Below, piece by piece: positions 8,021 to 18,032 of a DNA stretch of 64,000 bases (position 1 is its first letter; each line of letters begins with the position of its first letter). The DNA comes from Acidobacteriota bacterium (GTDB lineage: Bacteria; Acidobacteriota; Blastocatellia; Pyrinomonadales; Pyrinomonadaceae): assembly GCA_019639115.1 (NCBI GenBank), contig JAHBSM010000001.1, positions 124,001-188,000 of the forward strand, read 5' to 3'. Under the pieces are notes generated by a model. It was given only the letters and a program-made list of their open reading frames with translations, searched no databases and was not told the DNA's origin. The position numbers and the translations under genes are program-made.

Positions 8021-9211
8021 ATGGAATTTACAATAGATCAAAACGTGCTTAGGTCCGAACTCGGGATCATCCAGGGAGTCGTGGAAAGAAAGACGACCAT
8101 CCCGATCCTGGCAAATATACTGATCGAATCGATCGGCGAAAAAGAGATACGCTTGATCGGAACGGATCTCGACGTCACGATCCGCTGCGATGCGGAAGCC
8201 GATATCAAAGTGCCGGGTTCGATGTGCATTCAAGCCAGAAAGCTGTTCGATATCGTCAGGGCTCTCGATGTCGGCGACGTTCATTTCAAAAAAGAGGACA
8301 ACGAATGGGTGACAATGCAGTGCGGACGTGCAAAGTTTCGCCTGGCCGGTGTTGACCGTGCCCAGTACCCTGAGCTTCCTCAGTTCAAGAGCACACCGAT
8401 GCGTCTCCCGGCTGAGACCTTCAATTACTTCATTCAAAAGACGGCCTTTGCCATAACGAATGAGGTTTCGCGATTTACTCTCTCGGGAGCGAAGTTCATC
8501 GTGTCTGACGGTTCGGCCAAGATGGTCACGACCGACGGACACCGGCTCGCGTACATCTCTCGTTCGATCGACTCGGATGCGGGGTCGGACAACATCGACA
8601 CTCTCGTACCAAAAAAAGCTCTGCTCGAGCTGTCCAAGGTGGCACGTGAGAATGACGGACAGATCAGCTTCGGCGAAGATCAGAACCATTTATTTTTTGA
8701 GATGGAGGGTCGGCTGTTGATCAGCCGCAAGCTCTCGGGCACGTTTCCCAACTACGAGATGGTCATGCCCAAGGGCAACGACAATTGCGCGATATTTGAC
8801 CTCGACGAGATGCGCTCAGCAGTTCGCAGGATCAGCTTGATGGCGGACGATCGCACGCGTTCGATCAAGATGACGGTCCGCACCGGCGAGATCGAATTGA
8901 ATGCTCGGAGCAGCGAAGAGGGTGAAGGCCGCGAGGTAGTGCCGGCCGATTACACGGGCGACGAGACAGAACTTGGGTTCAACTGGCAATACCTCCTCGA
9001 ATTCCTGAACAATGCCGGAACTATAACAGGCGACACAGCGGGGACCCAGGAGAAAGAAACTGACGGCGACGGCACGGTTCGCGTTCGTGACGGTAAGAGC
9101 AGAACGCGTATCTCATTCGAGTTCAAGGATTCAAGTTCACAGACTCAGATGAGCATCGCCGACGAATCGGATTATGACTATAAATACATAGTCATGCCGC
9201 TCAAGATCTGA
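8021..9211 (+). CDS. dnaN: DNA polymerase III beta subunit (sliding clamp)
   Basis: The ring-shaped processivity clamp for DNA polymerase III. 396 aa, slightly long for the family (about 370). The three clamp domains are recognisable: an N-terminal segment with RKTTIPILANILIE (about residues 23-36), the middle GAKFIVSDGSAKMVTTDGHRLA and the third domain ending in YKYIVMPLKI. The extra length includes an acidic Thr/Asp/Gly-rich insertion at about residues 340-362, just before the last strands. An AGAGGTGAT ribosome site precedes the ATG. A terminator follows. Confidence 0.97.
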   Translation: MEFTIDQNVLRSELGIIQGVVERKTTIPILANILIESIGEKEIRLIGTDLDVTIRCDAEADIKVPGSMCIQARKLFDIVRALDVGDVHFKKEDNEWVTMQCGRAKFRLAGVDRAQYPELPQFKSTPMRLPAETFNYFIQKTAFAITNEVSRFTLSGAKFIVSDGSAKMVTTDGHRLAYISRSIDSDAGSDNIDTLVPKKALLELSKVARENDGQISFGEDQNHLFFEMEGRLLISRKLSGTFPNYEMVMPKGNDNCAIFDLDEMRSAVRRISLMADDRTRSIKMTVRTGEIELNARSSEEGEGREVVPADYTGDETELGFNWQYLLEFLNNAGTITGDTAGTQEKETDGDGTVRVRDGKSRTRISFEFKDSSSQTQMSIADESDYDYKYIVMPLKI

Positions 9212-9241
9212 CGCGGCCGCATCAATGAAATGCCGAAGAAG

Positions 9242-9278
9242 AGCGTTCGCCTGAGAGGTTCTCGAGCGAACGCTTTTT
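9242..9278 (+). terminator. Rho-independent terminator after dnaN
   Basis: A 9-bp stem AGCGTTCGC (9242-9250) / GCGAACGCT (9266-9274) with a 15-base loop is followed by TTTTT. It lies 30 bases beyond the dnaN stop. Confidence 0.85.
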
Positions 9279-9297
9279 AGGTTCTTAGATCCGGCCG

Positions 9298-9654
9298 CTA
9301 TAACTGTTTAGACCGTGTTCTGCCAACTATAAAACACAAGATACCTACCGTTAGAGGAATGGCGGCCAGCAAAGCATTGCCGGCTGCTGTGAGAAAGACC
9401 GCTCCGATCATTATGACCATCAGACAATAGGCGGCCATAGGCGTCAGATGAGGCTTAATTCCCGTAAGCCAAGGGACGACGAGCCCGATGGCTCCAAGCG
9501 TCTCGCAAACGCCGATGAAATAAATGAACCACGTAGGAATGGCGAACGGTTGGCCGGCGGCCATCTCCTCAGGGGACATCATAAATTTTGAGATACCCGC
9601 AAACGCAAAGAGCAATGCGAGCAAGATCTGCAATATCCAAAGAATGATATTCAT
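9298..9654 (-). CDS. DoxX-like integral membrane protein
   Basis: 118 aa with four hydrophobic segments (about residues 3-22, 42-62, 72-90 and 92-110) and the start ILLALLFAFAGISKF typical of DoxX/DoxX-like proteins. The cellular role of the family is poorly defined. Its ATG overlaps the stop of the upstream SRPBCC gene by four bases (ATGA), so the two are one translationally coupled operon. Confidence 0.8.
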   Translation of the reverse strand: MNIILWILQILLALLFAFAGISKFMMSPEEMAAGQPFAIPTWFIYFIGVCETLGAIGLVVPWLTGIKPHLTPMAAYCLMVIMIGAVFLTAAGNALLAAIPLTVGILCFIVGRTRSKQL

Positions 9655-10235
9655 TTTGTCGGGTCCTTGGCGGGAGCACCGCCGGATTCGGAAACAGTCT
9701 TGAGCTTCGCGAGGCCTTTCTCAAAGTCGGCACCGATCAAGGCATCGATATCCATTATCAGGCAGAACGCTTTCATCATGAAGTTCTTCTTACCGGACAT
9801 GGTCCAGCTTACATTCGTGTTCTCGCCGTCAGGTTTGAAAGTGAATTCAGTGATATTCGACGAGGCCATGGGTTTAATGAACTCAAGGTCGATCTTGATG
9901 TGTCCTGGAGCGTGACTCTCGGTGATCGTCATCCTGCCCTCGCCGACCTTATCATCGCCGAGCCAAGCGTACGATGAGCCGGTGCCTGACTCCGGTCCGG
10001 TGTAGGTACGTTTCATAGCAGGATCCAGGTCTTCCCACGGCGACCACGATGGCCACTGGCGAAAGTCGTTTATCCTTGCGAATACCGCATCCGGAGACGA
10101 ACGGATAATAGACGTGCGGGTGACCGTGAACTGGTCTGGCTGCATGGCCACCACGATCAGCAGTACCGCCGCGGTCAACACCAGAGCTATCACGATTGCG
10201 AAAAGGGACTTGACGAGCATCGATCTTTTTTTCAT
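9651..10235 (-). CDS. SRPBCC (START/polyketide-cyclase-like) protein with N-terminal membrane anchor
   Basis: 194 aa. A hydrophobic segment at about residues 9-30 anchors or exports the protein. The rest has the SRPBCC pattern: TSIIRSSPDAVFARINDFRQWPSWSPWEDLDP, then alternating beta strands and a C-terminal helix with FEKGLAKLK. The family binds hydrophobic ligands. It is coupled by overlap to the DoxX-like gene downstream, a pairing common in soil bacteria. The ligand is unknown. Confidence 0.85.
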   Translation of the reverse strand: MKKRSMLVKSLFAIVIALVLTAAVLLIVVAMQPDQFTVTRTSIIRSSPDAVFARINDFRQWPSWSPWEDLDPAMKRTYTGPESGTGSSYAWLGDDKVGEGRMTITESHAPGHIKIDLEFIKPMASSNITEFTFKPDGENTNVSWTMSGKKNFMMKAFCLIMDIDALIGADFEKGLAKLKTVSESGGAPAKDPTK

Positions 10236-10347
10236 GAGAGCAAGATTACAACGCTACTGGTTCCGGCGCCAATAGAGAAAGGGTGCCTAACTCTTTGGAA
10301 AGCGGCACCCGGTAGGTTTGATTGGTAGGTTGTATGATTGAGGGTAT

Positions 10348-10614
10348 TTATGAATTCGCCCTGTTAGGGTCGGGCGTCACCAACGGGGGATAGTAGAAGG
10401 CCCCCGAACTCGTAAAATCCTTTGTGTCAAACGCCTTTCTGGCTCCACACTCCATACATACGCGATAAGAACCGGATTTGTTCGTAAAAGGTCTGCTTAG
10501 GTCGCGATGCCAGCAGCCGAACAATTTGCCAAATATCCCTATCCGCGTGCCGAATGTCTGTTCGGCGTTTGGTAACGTTCGTCCGTTCGTCGATCTTCCC
10601 TTTCTTGCTCTCAT
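10348..10614 (-). CDS. Small conserved Cys-rich protein with GCWHR motif
   Basis: 88 aa from the ATG at 10614, chosen over a TTG at 10653 because AGAGG lies about 9 bases upstream. The centre reads GCWHRDLSRPFT, then SYRVCMECGARKAFD, that is one Cys followed after about 20 residues by CxxC, suggesting a small metal-binding fold. I recognise this general pattern from acidobacterial genomes as an uncharacterised family. No function is assigned. Confidence 0.65.
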   Translation of the reverse strand: MRARKGRSTNGRTLPNAEQTFGTRIGIFGKLFGCWHRDLSRPFTNKSGSYRVCMECGARKAFDTKDFTSSGAFYYPPLVTPDPNRANS

Positions 10615-10796
10615 AACTAAATGCCTCTGACGGGACTCGCTGCCCGCTTGCAACTATTAGAACGAGATCCGGGGAAAGATTTGCATTTCTATAGATGCTC
10701 GGCGAGAAAAAATGGTTTCCAATTTCTTTCTCTCATTTTCCTTATCCCTTTGATTCGCTAAAATCTTCCACAGGGATTCATTTCAACGAGGTATAT

Positions 10797-11750
10797 ATGA
10801 AACGGACTTGCATAGCTTTGGCTCTAGCGGCGATTTTCACATTCTCAGCGACGGACGCAGCGGCATGGGACGATACCGGCCACAAGCTGACTGGCTACAT
10901 CGCCTGGCAGCGTCTCAACCCGGATGTTCGCGAAAAGATCTTCAAGATACTGATGTCGGCGCCTGAAGATTCGAATATCGCGGCGATGTACACGCAGTAC
11001 GGTTCGCGTTCGGCCGACGCAAAACGACGCGAGTTCTTTATGCTGATGACGACCTGGGCCGACATGGTGCGCGACAGCAATTTCCCAGTTCGATTCAAGA
11101 ACTATCACAGATCGAGCTGGCACTATCAGAACGTATTTTGGGAGACGCGAAGCGGCAAACCCGTAGAGCTGACCGATATGGAGAACAGCGGCCAGCTGGT
11201 CGAGAAGATCGAGGAATTCAAGCGTGTACTGACATCCGACGTGCCTCCGGCCGAGAAGGCCCTCGCAATCGTTTGGCTCGAACACCTGATAGGCGATATC
11301 CATCAGCCGCTCCACGCTTCCGGCCGCGTGACGTCTTCAAATCCCAAAGGCGATCAGGGCGGAAATCTATTTCTCCTGACGCCGAAGGGAACCCCCCGAG
11401 ACAAACAGGAGAACCTGCACTGGTTCTGGGATTCGATCGTGGTAAGGTATTCGCCCAACACTGCCGACAAATGCGACGCGGACTACATCGACCCGATCGC
11501 GGAGCAGATAATGAAAGATCACCCGTATGAAAAGCTAAAGGCCGAAGCTGCAGAGATCTCGAGCGAGAAATGGCTGCGAGAGAGCTATGTGATAGCTTCT
11601 ACCGAAGTTTACAAGGGTGTCGAGTGGTTCAATTCACCGTCAGATAAATACAAAAAGAAAGCTTACGAGATAGCCGAGCAGCGGATCGCTTTGGCCGGGT
11701 ACCGGATGGCGGCCGTGCTAACGGCCGCGTTTGCGGATGGGCCGAAATAA
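10797..11750 (+). CDS. S1/P1-type nuclease, secreted
   Basis: Zinc-dependent single-strand nuclease of the S1/P1 family. The ATG at 10797 is preferred over one at 10695 because GAGG precedes it and a clean signal peptide follows (hydrophobic to about residue 22, ending DAAA). Signal cleavage would expose Trp, as the family needs for zinc binding (WDDTGHKLTGYIAW). Further ligands are visible in SSWHYQNVFW, EHLIGDIHQPLHASG, GDQGGNLF and ENLHWFWDS. 317 aa is normal. It probably degrades nucleic acids or releases phosphate in the periplasm or outside the cell. Confidence 0.92.
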   Translation: MKRTCIALALAAIFTFSATDAAAWDDTGHKLTGYIAWQRLNPDVREKIFKILMSAPEDSNIAAMYTQYGSRSADAKRREFFMLMTTWADMVRDSNFPVRFKNYHRSSWHYQNVFWETRSGKPVELTDMENSGQLVEKIEEFKRVLTSDVPPAEKALAIVWLEHLIGDIHQPLHASGRVTSSNPKGDQGGNLFLLTPKGTPRDKQENLHWFWDSIVVRYSPNTADKCDADYIDPIAEQIMKDHPYEKLKAEAAEISSEKWLRESYVIASTEVYKGVEWFNSPSDKYKKKAYEIAEQRIALAGYRMAAVLTAAFADGPK

Positions 11751-11751
11751 A

Positions 11752-12909
11752 ATGACGATCGACCCTCAGGCCACACTCGACCATTTCCGGGGTCAGCTCG
11801 ACACAGTGATCTCGGCAGTTATGGCCCTCGTCGACCTCGAATCGCCGTCGGGCGACGTAGAGCGCAGCCGTGCTGTCACTAAGGCCGTCGAGGAGATGTT
11901 CATCGACGCGGTGCCGTCGATCGGTATCGAGCGTGTCGAGGCGGCCGGTTACGGGACGCATCTTGTTCTGTCGATAGGTGCTACTGCCACCGGTTCGTTT
12001 ATGATACTAGGCCATACGGACACGGTTCACCCGGTTGGAACGAGATCCAAGAATCCCACACGGATCGAGAACGGCCTGGTCTATGGCTGCGGCATATTTG
12101 ATATGAAGGCGAATATAGTCCTGCTCGCCGAAGCTCTCAAATACCTGTCAGCGTCAGGCGAGCCCGGGGCCGCCGGCATCAAAATACTGTTGTCGTGCGA
12201 CGAGGAGGTCGGAAGCCCTACCGGCCGAGATTTGGTCGAACGTATTGCCGGAGGCGCAGCAAGCTGTCTTGTGTTGGAGCCGTCGGCCGACGGAAAGGCC
12301 AAGACGGGGAGAAAAGGCACGGGAATGTTCTCGCTTTCCGCACACGGGATACCCGCCCACTCAGGCCTCGAACCTGAAAAAGGGTCGAGCGCCGTTGTCG
12401 AGCTTGCTCGACAGATCGACCGTGTCCAGGCAATATCTGACTTGGCGTTGGGTACGACTGTCAACGTGACGACATTTCACGGCGGCTCGGCGTCGAACGT
12501 GATCGCTGAACATGCGACCTGTGAGATCGACGTCCGATTCGAGAATTCGTCAGAGGCCGCAAGAGTTACGAAAGAACTCAGCGAACTGACACCATTTGAT
12601 GCCCGCAATCGGCTCGAACTCAGCGGTGAGATCAATCGCCCGCCTCTCGAAAGGACCGACGCAGTTGCCCGAGCTTTTGATCGAGCGCGAAAGCTGACCG
12701 CCGGCCTTGGCTATGATCTAGGCGAAACAAAGGTCGGCGGGGCGTCGGACGGTAATTTCGTCGCGGCCTTGGGCGTGCCGGTACTCGACGGCCTGGGCGT
12801 ACGAGGAAGTGGAGCTCACACGCTGGATGAACACATTTTTGCGGACGATATCCCGTATCGTGCAGCACTATTCGCGATGTTGATTGCGGATGCCGCAGAA
12901 CGAGCCTGA
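11752..12909 (+). CDS. M20 family metallopeptidase (glutamate carboxypeptidase/ArgE-like)
   Basis: 385 aa. The di-zinc site of M20 is visible: LGHTDTVHPVGT (about residues 87-98), the bridging Asp in GIFDMKANIVLL, catalytic SCDEEVGSP, LVLEPS and the C-terminal GAHTLDEHIFADDI with its zinc-binding His. A dimerisation domain with SAHGIPAHSGLEPEKG lies between. The closest class appears to be CPG2-like carboxypeptidases; the substrate is not certain. The ATG lies just after the nuclease stop, and its 3' end overlaps dprA by about 20 bases. Confidence 0.88.
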   Translation: MTIDPQATLDHFRGQLDTVISAVMALVDLESPSGDVERSRAVTKAVEEMFIDAVPSIGIERVEAAGYGTHLVLSIGATATGSFMILGHTDTVHPVGTRSKNPTRIENGLVYGCGIFDMKANIVLLAEALKYLSASGEPGAAGIKILLSCDEEVGSPTGRDLVERIAGGAASCLVLEPSADGKAKTGRKGTGMFSLSAHGIPAHSGLEPEKGSSAVVELARQIDRVQAISDLALGTTVNVTTFHGGSASNVIAEHATCEIDVRFENSSEAARVTKELSELTPFDARNRLELSGEINRPPLERTDAVARAFDRARKLTAGLGYDLGETKVGGASDGNFVAALGVPVLDGLGVRGSGAHTLDEHIFADDIPYRAALFAMLIADAAERA

Positions 12910-14041
12910 GACGTCGAAAAGGATGCAGAGCTGGATAGCGCTCAATTTGACTCCAGGGATCGGCCCGCGGGCCGCAACCGTGTTGTTGGAAAGGTTTGGA
13001 TCGCCGGACGCGATCTTTCAGGCAACTCGCGGCGAACTGGAAGCCCTCCGTTTGCGTCCCGAATCGATAGACAGCATCATCGCCGGTTCACTCCTTCAGA
13101 CGGCAGCCGAAGAGATGGATCGCGTAAGGGAGCTGGGCGGCGATATCCTGACGCTCGACGACGGAGGCTATCCGCTGCTGCTGCGTGAGATCGCAGACCC
13201 TCCGCCCGTTCTGTACGTTAATGGCAATTGGGCTGCTTGTTTCGATAGCCCGTCGGTCGGAGTTGTCGGTGCCAGGATGTGCTCGACCTATGGCGAGAAT
13301 GCTTCCGAGATGATATCAAGGGATCTTGCGTCAAGGGGACTGGCCATAGTTTCCGGCCTTGCCCGCGGCATCGATTCCGCAGCTCACCGCGGCGCGATGA
13401 AAGGCAGCGGCCTCACCGTAGCAGTAATGGGCACGGGGCTAGACCGCGTATATCCGAAAGAGAACGAGCGCCTCGCCCGCGAGATCATCGAATCAGGCGG
13501 ATGTTTGATAACCCAATTCCCACTCGGAACGCCGCCGTTAAAGGATAACTTTCCCTATCGCAACCGAGTGATCAGCGGGCTGAGCTATGCGGTGCTGATC
13601 GTAGAGGCATCGCATCGAAGCGGGTCTCTGATAACCGCGAGGCTAGCGGCTGAGCAGGGCCGTGAGGTGATGGCGGTCCCCGGCAACATTACATCCGGAA
13701 ACTCCTTCGGCACTAACTATCTGATCAAAAGCGGAGCGAAACTCGTCCAGCAATGGCAGGATGTCGTTGCGGAGCTGCCGCCGGAGATCGGGGCGTCTAT
13801 TCTCCCGCCTCCGGTTGCCAACAGTGTTCGCGAAACACGCGCGACCGAACCGCCGGCAGACCTTACTGAGAATGAACGTCGGATATGGGACATCCTGACG
13901 CCCGACGATCCTACACACATCGATGTACTGTCGGAGACAAGCGAGCTCTCATTCGGTGAACTTAACTCGGCACTGGTGAGCCTCGATATCCGCGACCTTA
14001 TCAGAGTGCTTCCAGGCAAGCACTACACCCGCAGAACTTAG
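12890..14041 (+). CDS. dprA: DNA-processing protein DprA
   Basis: Binds incoming ssDNA and loads RecA during natural transformation. 383 aa from the ATG at 12890 (a TTG lies six bases earlier). Domains in order: an N-terminal helix-hairpin-helix-like part (LTPGIGPRAATVLLERFG), the Rossmann-like core with VGARMCSTYG, VSGLARGIDSAAHRGA, GLDRVYPKEN and EASHRSGSLITARLAAEQGR, and a C-terminal winged-helix segment (about 315-380). It overlaps the end of the M20 gene, so the two are probably co-transcribed. Its presence hints at competence. Confidence 0.95.
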   Translation: MPQNEPETSKRMQSWIALNLTPGIGPRAATVLLERFGSPDAIFQATRGELEALRLRPESIDSIIAGSLLQTAAEEMDRVRELGGDILTLDDGGYPLLLREIADPPPVLYVNGNWAACFDSPSVGVVGARMCSTYGENASEMISRDLASRGLAIVSGLARGIDSAAHRGAMKGSGLTVAVMGTGLDRVYPKENERLAREIIESGGCLITQFPLGTPPLKDNFPYRNRVISGLSYAVLIVEASHRSGSLITARLAAEQGREVMAVPGNITSGNSFGTNYLIKSGAKLVQQWQDVVAELPPEIGASILPPPVANSVRETRATEPPADLTENERRIWDILTPDDPTHIDVLSETSELSFGELNSALVSLDIRDLIRVLPGKHYTRRT

Positions 14042-14131
14042 CTGTGAGGGACGGCCTTTGCTTGACGCAATCGGGCATTTTCGATAAATTCATACATTCG
14101 CGCCTGTCGGCCGCAGGCCCGGGAGTGACGC

Positions 14132-14207
14132 GGGGACGTAGCTCAGCTGGGAGAGCGCATGAATGGCATTCATGAGGTCAGGGGTTCGATCCCCCTCGTC
14201 TCCACCA
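14132..14207 (+). tRNA. tRNA-Ala (anticodon GGC)
   Basis: A full cloverleaf can be folded: acceptor GGGGACG/CGTCTCC (one G-T wobble), D-arm GCTC/GAGC, anticodon arm CATGA-ATGGCAT-TCATG with GGC at 34-36, T-arm AGGGG-TTCGATC-CCCCT, discriminator A, and an encoded CCA. Confidence 0.97.
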
Positions 14208-14225
14208 ATTTAGCAGGCAAAAAGA

Positions 14226-14260
14226 AAGCGGGCACCTCGTTATGAGATGCCCGCTTCTGT
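14226..14260. terminator. Terminator hairpin between convergent tRNAs
   Basis: Stem AAGCGGGCA (14226-14234) / TGCCCGCTT (14248-14256), extended inward by CTC/GAG, with short T-rich tracts on one side and A-rich on the other. It is placed to stop both tRNA-Ala (plus) and tRNA-Asn (minus). Confidence 0.75.
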
Positions 14261-14267
14261 TTGGAAC

Positions 14268-14342
<75 letters not shown>

Positions 14343-14480
14343 ATGTTTATCTCGCCCCTTTTGAGGCGAACCTAAAGATTAGAAACTCGACTCGAAGTTG
14401 TCAAGCGCTTTCGCCCGGCTTTTGACCGCCGGTAAAGTCGTCTAGAATCGTCACAGCCGTCTCAACGGTGAACCGAACGA

Positions 14481-15998
14481 GTGCCTGTTATCACGCCATC
14501 GCTGCTTTACGACCATATGACATGCCCGCACAGAGTGTGGCGCGACGTACACGGCCCGCTCGACGAACGCGTCGACGAAGACAATCCGTTCCTGCGGTTG
14601 TTGTGGGAACGCGGCGTCCAGCACGAAGCCGACGTAGTGGCGGGATTCGGGTTTGAAATGGTCGATTGCAGCCTTGGCACCGAAGAAGAGCGTATCGCGG
14701 CCACACACGCGGCGATCGACGCACGGGCCGAATACATTTATCAAGGAATACTTGCACACGGTGATCTGTTTGGGATACCCGACATACTTCATTTCGACGG
14801 AGTCGAATATATCCCGATCGAGATCAAGTCCGGATCGGCCGATGAGAGCGGTGATGATGGCGAGGGCGTGAAGCCGCGAAAGGACTATGCCGTACAACTC
14901 GCACTCTATTGTGAGCTGCTCGAGCGTCGAGGCGTCCACTCTTCATACCGTGCGGCCGTGATCGACACAACAGGCGAGCGAGTAGATTATGATCTGACCG
15001 CGCCGCAGGGGACGAGAACGCCCGAGACCTTCCTTGAGCTTTATCACCGCATACGGGCCGAGGTCGTCGCCCTGCTAGCTAACGAGATGCAGAATTCGCC
15101 TGCGATGTCGTCCAAATGCAAAGACTGCGGCTGGTACGCGTCGTGCAGCAAGTGGGTCAAGGAGACTGACGATCTGACGCAGCTTTTCTACGTTGGGCGA
15201 TCCATCCGCGACACGATGCAGAAAGATCTAGGAGCGTCAAGCGTTGAGGCCATATTGAACCAGGACCGCGGGCTGCTGCTTGAGAAGAAAAAGGCCGATA
15301 AAACGTTCCTAAGGGGCATCGGCGGATCGACGCTGGAGAAAATATTTCGACGCGGTGAGCTGATGCGGTCGGAAGGCGAACCGCTGATGTTGGCTCACTA
15401 CGAATTCCCGGAGGTAACGACAGAGATATTTTTTGACATCGAATCGGATCCGACTCGCGATCTCGTTTACCTTCATGGGTTCTGGGTGCGTTCGCCGGAT
15501 AGCGAGCGATTTGTCGAATTTACAGCGCGAGCCGCCACGCCCGAAGCCGAACGTGACGCTTGGGCTGGAGCGATCCATTTCCTGCGTTCATTCGATCCGG
15601 ACGATACGGCTGTCTATTATTACTCTGCCTACGAGAGAACGAGCTATCGTCGGCTCCGGCGTAAGTTTCCTGATGTGATCGTAGAGGACGAACTCGAGGC
15701 TATGTTCGCTCATCGGAATTTTATCGATCTATACCTGGACATCATCCTTCCCTCGACGGAGTGGCCGCTGGGCGCGTACAGCGTCAAAGCCATCGCGCCG
15801 CACCTCGGGTTCAAATGGCGGGACGAGACACCGTCGGGTGCATTGTCGATACAGTGGTTCAACGAATTCCTGACGACGGGCGACGAAGCGAAACTGCGCC
15901 GTATCCTCGAATATAACGAGGACGATTGCAAAGCGACGGTAGTGGTCAAGGACTACCTAAAACAGCGAATGGACGAAATGAAGAATGGCGGGAACTGA
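14481..15998 (+). CDS. TM0106-family RecB-like nuclease with RNase H-like domain
   Basis: 505 aa, starting at GTG. The N-terminal half has the PD-(D/E)XK RecB-like nuclease layout: TCPHRVWRD start, PDILHFDGVEYIPIEIKSG with the Asp and Glu-x-Lys core (about residues 96-114), QLALYCELL, and a cysteine cluster CKDCGWYASCSKW (about 213-225). The C-terminal half has an RNase H-like/exonuclease pattern: EIFFDIESDP, YYYSAYERTSY and YNEDDCKATVVV at the end. This is the layout of the uncharacterised TM0106 family, sometimes found in DNA-repair or defence contexts. Nothing around it identifies a role here. Confidence 0.82.
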   Translation: MPVITPSLLYDHMTCPHRVWRDVHGPLDERVDEDNPFLRLLWERGVQHEADVVAGFGFEMVDCSLGTEEERIAATHAAIDARAEYIYQGILAHGDLFGIPDILHFDGVEYIPIEIKSGSADESGDDGEGVKPRKDYAVQLALYCELLERRGVHSSYRAAVIDTTGERVDYDLTAPQGTRTPETFLELYHRIRAEVVALLANEMQNSPAMSSKCKDCGWYASCSKWVKETDDLTQLFYVGRSIRDTMQKDLGASSVEAILNQDRGLLLEKKKADKTFLRGIGGSTLEKIFRRGELMRSEGEPLMLAHYEFPEVTTEIFFDIESDPTRDLVYLHGFWVRSPDSERFVEFTARAATPEAERDAWAGAIHFLRSFDPDDTAVYYYSAYERTSYRRLRRKFPDVIVEDELEAMFAHRNFIDLYLDIILPSTEWPLGAYSVKAIAPHLGFKWRDETPSGALSIQWFNEFLTTGDEAKLRRILEYNEDDCKATVVVKDYLKQRMDEMKNGGN

Positions 15999-16413
15999 AT
16001 TAAAGACAAAGGCTACTGACGCGAGCGTCGAGGCATTTCTAGCGTCAGTCGAAAATGAAACTAGGCGCAGCGACGGCGAATTGCTGCTTGAGATGTTCGC
16101 ACGTGCGACAGGAGAACAGCCGCGGATGTGGGGTCCGGCGATCATAGGATTCGGCGACAGTATCTATCGCTATCCGGATGGCCGCGAGATGGATTGGATG
16201 ACGGTGGCGTTCAGCCCGCGAAAGCAGAATCTGACGCTTTATGTCATTTGCGATTCGCCAAAGCAGCCTGAACTGCTCGCCAAACTTGGAAAGCACAAAG
16301 TGAGCAAGGCCTGTCTCTATATCAACAAACTCGCCGACGTGGACCTCAAGGCACTCGAGAAGGTCATCGCCGATGCGTATAGGTTCACTAAAAAAGACCG
16401 CGGCGGCCGATGA
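15985..16413 (+). CDS. DUF1801 (YdhG-like) protein
   Basis: 142 aa. Recognised by the family pattern MWGPAIIGFGDSIYRYPDGREMDWMTVAFSPRKQNLTLYV and the C-terminal VSKACLYINKLADVDLKALEKVI. DUF1801 proteins are small alpha/beta proteins of unknown function, structurally related to iron-chaperone-like folds. The start overlaps the preceding nuclease gene by 14 bases, so translation is probably coupled. Confidence 0.85.
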   Translation: MAGTELKTKATDASVEAFLASVENETRRSDGELLLEMFARATGEQPRMWGPAIIGFGDSIYRYPDGREMDWMTVAFSPRKQNLTLYVICDSPKQPELLAKLGKHKVSKACLYINKLADVDLKALEKVIADAYRFTKKDRGGR

Positions 16414-16449
16414 AACAGGTGCCTTTTCCAAACAGCTCGGGGTCTGGCG

Positions 16450-16455
16450 TATAAT
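16450..16455 (+). promoter_or_regulatory. Candidate -10 box of guaA
   Basis: A perfect TATAAT lies 32 bases before the TTG start of guaA, leaving a 5' leader of about 25 bases. A matching -35 is weak (TTTCCA-like at about 16425). Confidence 0.5.
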
Positions 16456-16487
16456 CAGATTTTACGCACGATCCGGAGTCTGAACCT

Positions 16488-18032
16488 TTGCAACACGAAC
16501 TCATAATCATCCTCGATTTCGGCTCGCAATATACGCAGCTAATAGCCCGGCGTGTACGCGAGCAGGGCGTCTATTGCGAGATCCATCCGTTTCACCTTTC
16601 AGCCGAAGCGATAGCCGCCAAGCGGCCAACGGGCGTGATCCTATCGGGTGGACCATCGTCCGTCACCGACGAGGACGCACCGCGTGTGGCGGCCGATTTT
16701 TACGAAAGTGTCGGCGTGCCGATACTCGGTATCTGCTACGGGATGCAGCTCGTTGCGGTCGATCTCGGTGGACGCAGCGAGCCGGCGGCACGCCGAGAAT
16801 ACGGCCATGCCAAGGTCAAAGTGCTCAGCGGCCGCACCGATCTATTCAACGAACTTCCTTTCGAACTCGATGTGTGGATGAGCCACGGCGACCACGTAAC
16901 AGAACTGCCGTCGGGCTTTGTGCGTACTGCGACGACCGGCGACGTGGTGACCGCGATCGAGAACCCCGAACGCCGCATCTACTGCGTGCAGTTTCACCCG
17001 GAGGTGTCGCACACGCCGCTCGGCAAAGAGCTACTCCGGAATTTCCTGTTTCAGATCTGCGGCTGCAAAGGCGACTGGACGCCCGCGAGCTTTATCAAGG
17101 AAGAGATCGAAAGGATACGCGAGACGATCGGGACCACCGACCGTGTAATATGCGGATTGTCGGGCGGCGTTGATTCGACAGTGGCAGCCGTACTCGTGCA
17201 CGAAGCGATCGGTGACCGGCAGACATGCATCTTCGTAAATAACGGCCTGCTGCGTTATCGCGAATTTGAGGACACGCTTCAGGTTTACAAAGACAATCTG
17301 CATCTGAACGTCATCGGCGTGGATGCATCTGCGGAATTCTACGCGGTGCTCGCCGGCATCACCGATCCTGAAAAGAAACGAAAGGCCATCGGAGCGAAAT
17401 TCATCGATGTATTCCAGGCCGAGGCCGATAAATTAGCCGATGCGAACTGGCTCGTGCAGGGTACGCTGTATCCCGATGTGATCGAATCAGTGTCGGTCCG
17501 CGGCGCTTCGGTCACGATCAAGACGCACCACAACGTAGGCGGCTTGCCGGAGGAGATGAACCTGAAACTCATCGAGCCGCTGCGTGAGCTATTCAAGGAC
17601 GAGGTGCGTGCGATAGGCCGTGATCTTGGAATACCTGAGATGATACTCGAACGCCATCCTTTCCCGGGCCCGGGCCTTGGCGTCAGGATACTGGGCGACA
17701 TCACTCCGGATAAGGTCGAGCTGCTGCAAAAGGCCGACCGGATATTTATCGAAGAACTGCACAGATCCGGCCTCTATAATGAGGTCTGGCAGGCATTTGC
17801 CGTATTGCTGCCGATACAGAGCGTGGGCGTGATGGGCGATTTCCGCACATACGAGAAGACGGTCGCACTGCGCGCAGTCACATCGACCGACGGAATGACC
17901 GCTGACTGGGCGCGGCTCCCGCACGAGCTTCTCGCTGCCGTCTCCTCCCGTATCACGTCTGAGGTGCGCGGAGTCAATCGCGTCGTCTGCGATATAACAT
18001 CAAAACCGCCCGGCACCATTGAATGGGAGTGA
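16488..18032 (+). CDS. guaA: GMP synthase (glutamine-hydrolysing)
   Basis: Converts XMP to GMP with glutamine and ATP. 514 aa, starting at TTG with GGAG upstream. The N-terminal class I glutaminase shows GGPSSV, the nucleophile Cys in GICYGMQL (C83) and FHPEVSHT. The ATP-pyrophosphatase domain has the P-loop [11 protein letters not shown] (from about residue 225). The C-terminal dimerisation domain has [15 protein letters not shown] and ends KPPGTIEWE, the canonical terminus. Its stop codon abuts the stop of the convergent lipoprotein gene. Confidence 0.98.
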   Translation: MQHELIIILDFGSQYTQLIARRVREQGVYCEIHPFHLSAEAIAAKRPTGVILSGGPSSVTDEDAPRVAADFYESVGVPILGICYGMQLVAVDLGGRSEPAARREYGHAKVKVLSGRTDLFNELPFELDVWMSHGDHVTELPSGFVRTATTGDVVTAIENPERRIYCVQFHPEVSHTPLGKELLRNFLFQICGCKGDWTPASFIKEEIERIRETIGTTDRVICGLSGGVDSTVAAVLVHEAIGDRQTCIFVNNGLLRYREFEDTLQVYKDNLHLNVIGVDASAEFYAVLAGITDPEKKRKAIGAKFIDVFQAEADKLADANWLVQGTLYPDVIESVSVRGASVTIKTHHNVGGLPEEMNLKLIEPLRELFKDEVRAIGRDLGIPEMILERHPFPGPGLGVRILGDITPDKVELLQKADRIFIEELHRSGLYNEVWQAFAVLLPIQSVGVMGDFRTYEKTVALRAVTSTDGMTADWARLPHELLAAVSSRITSEVRGVNRVVCDITSKPPGTIEWE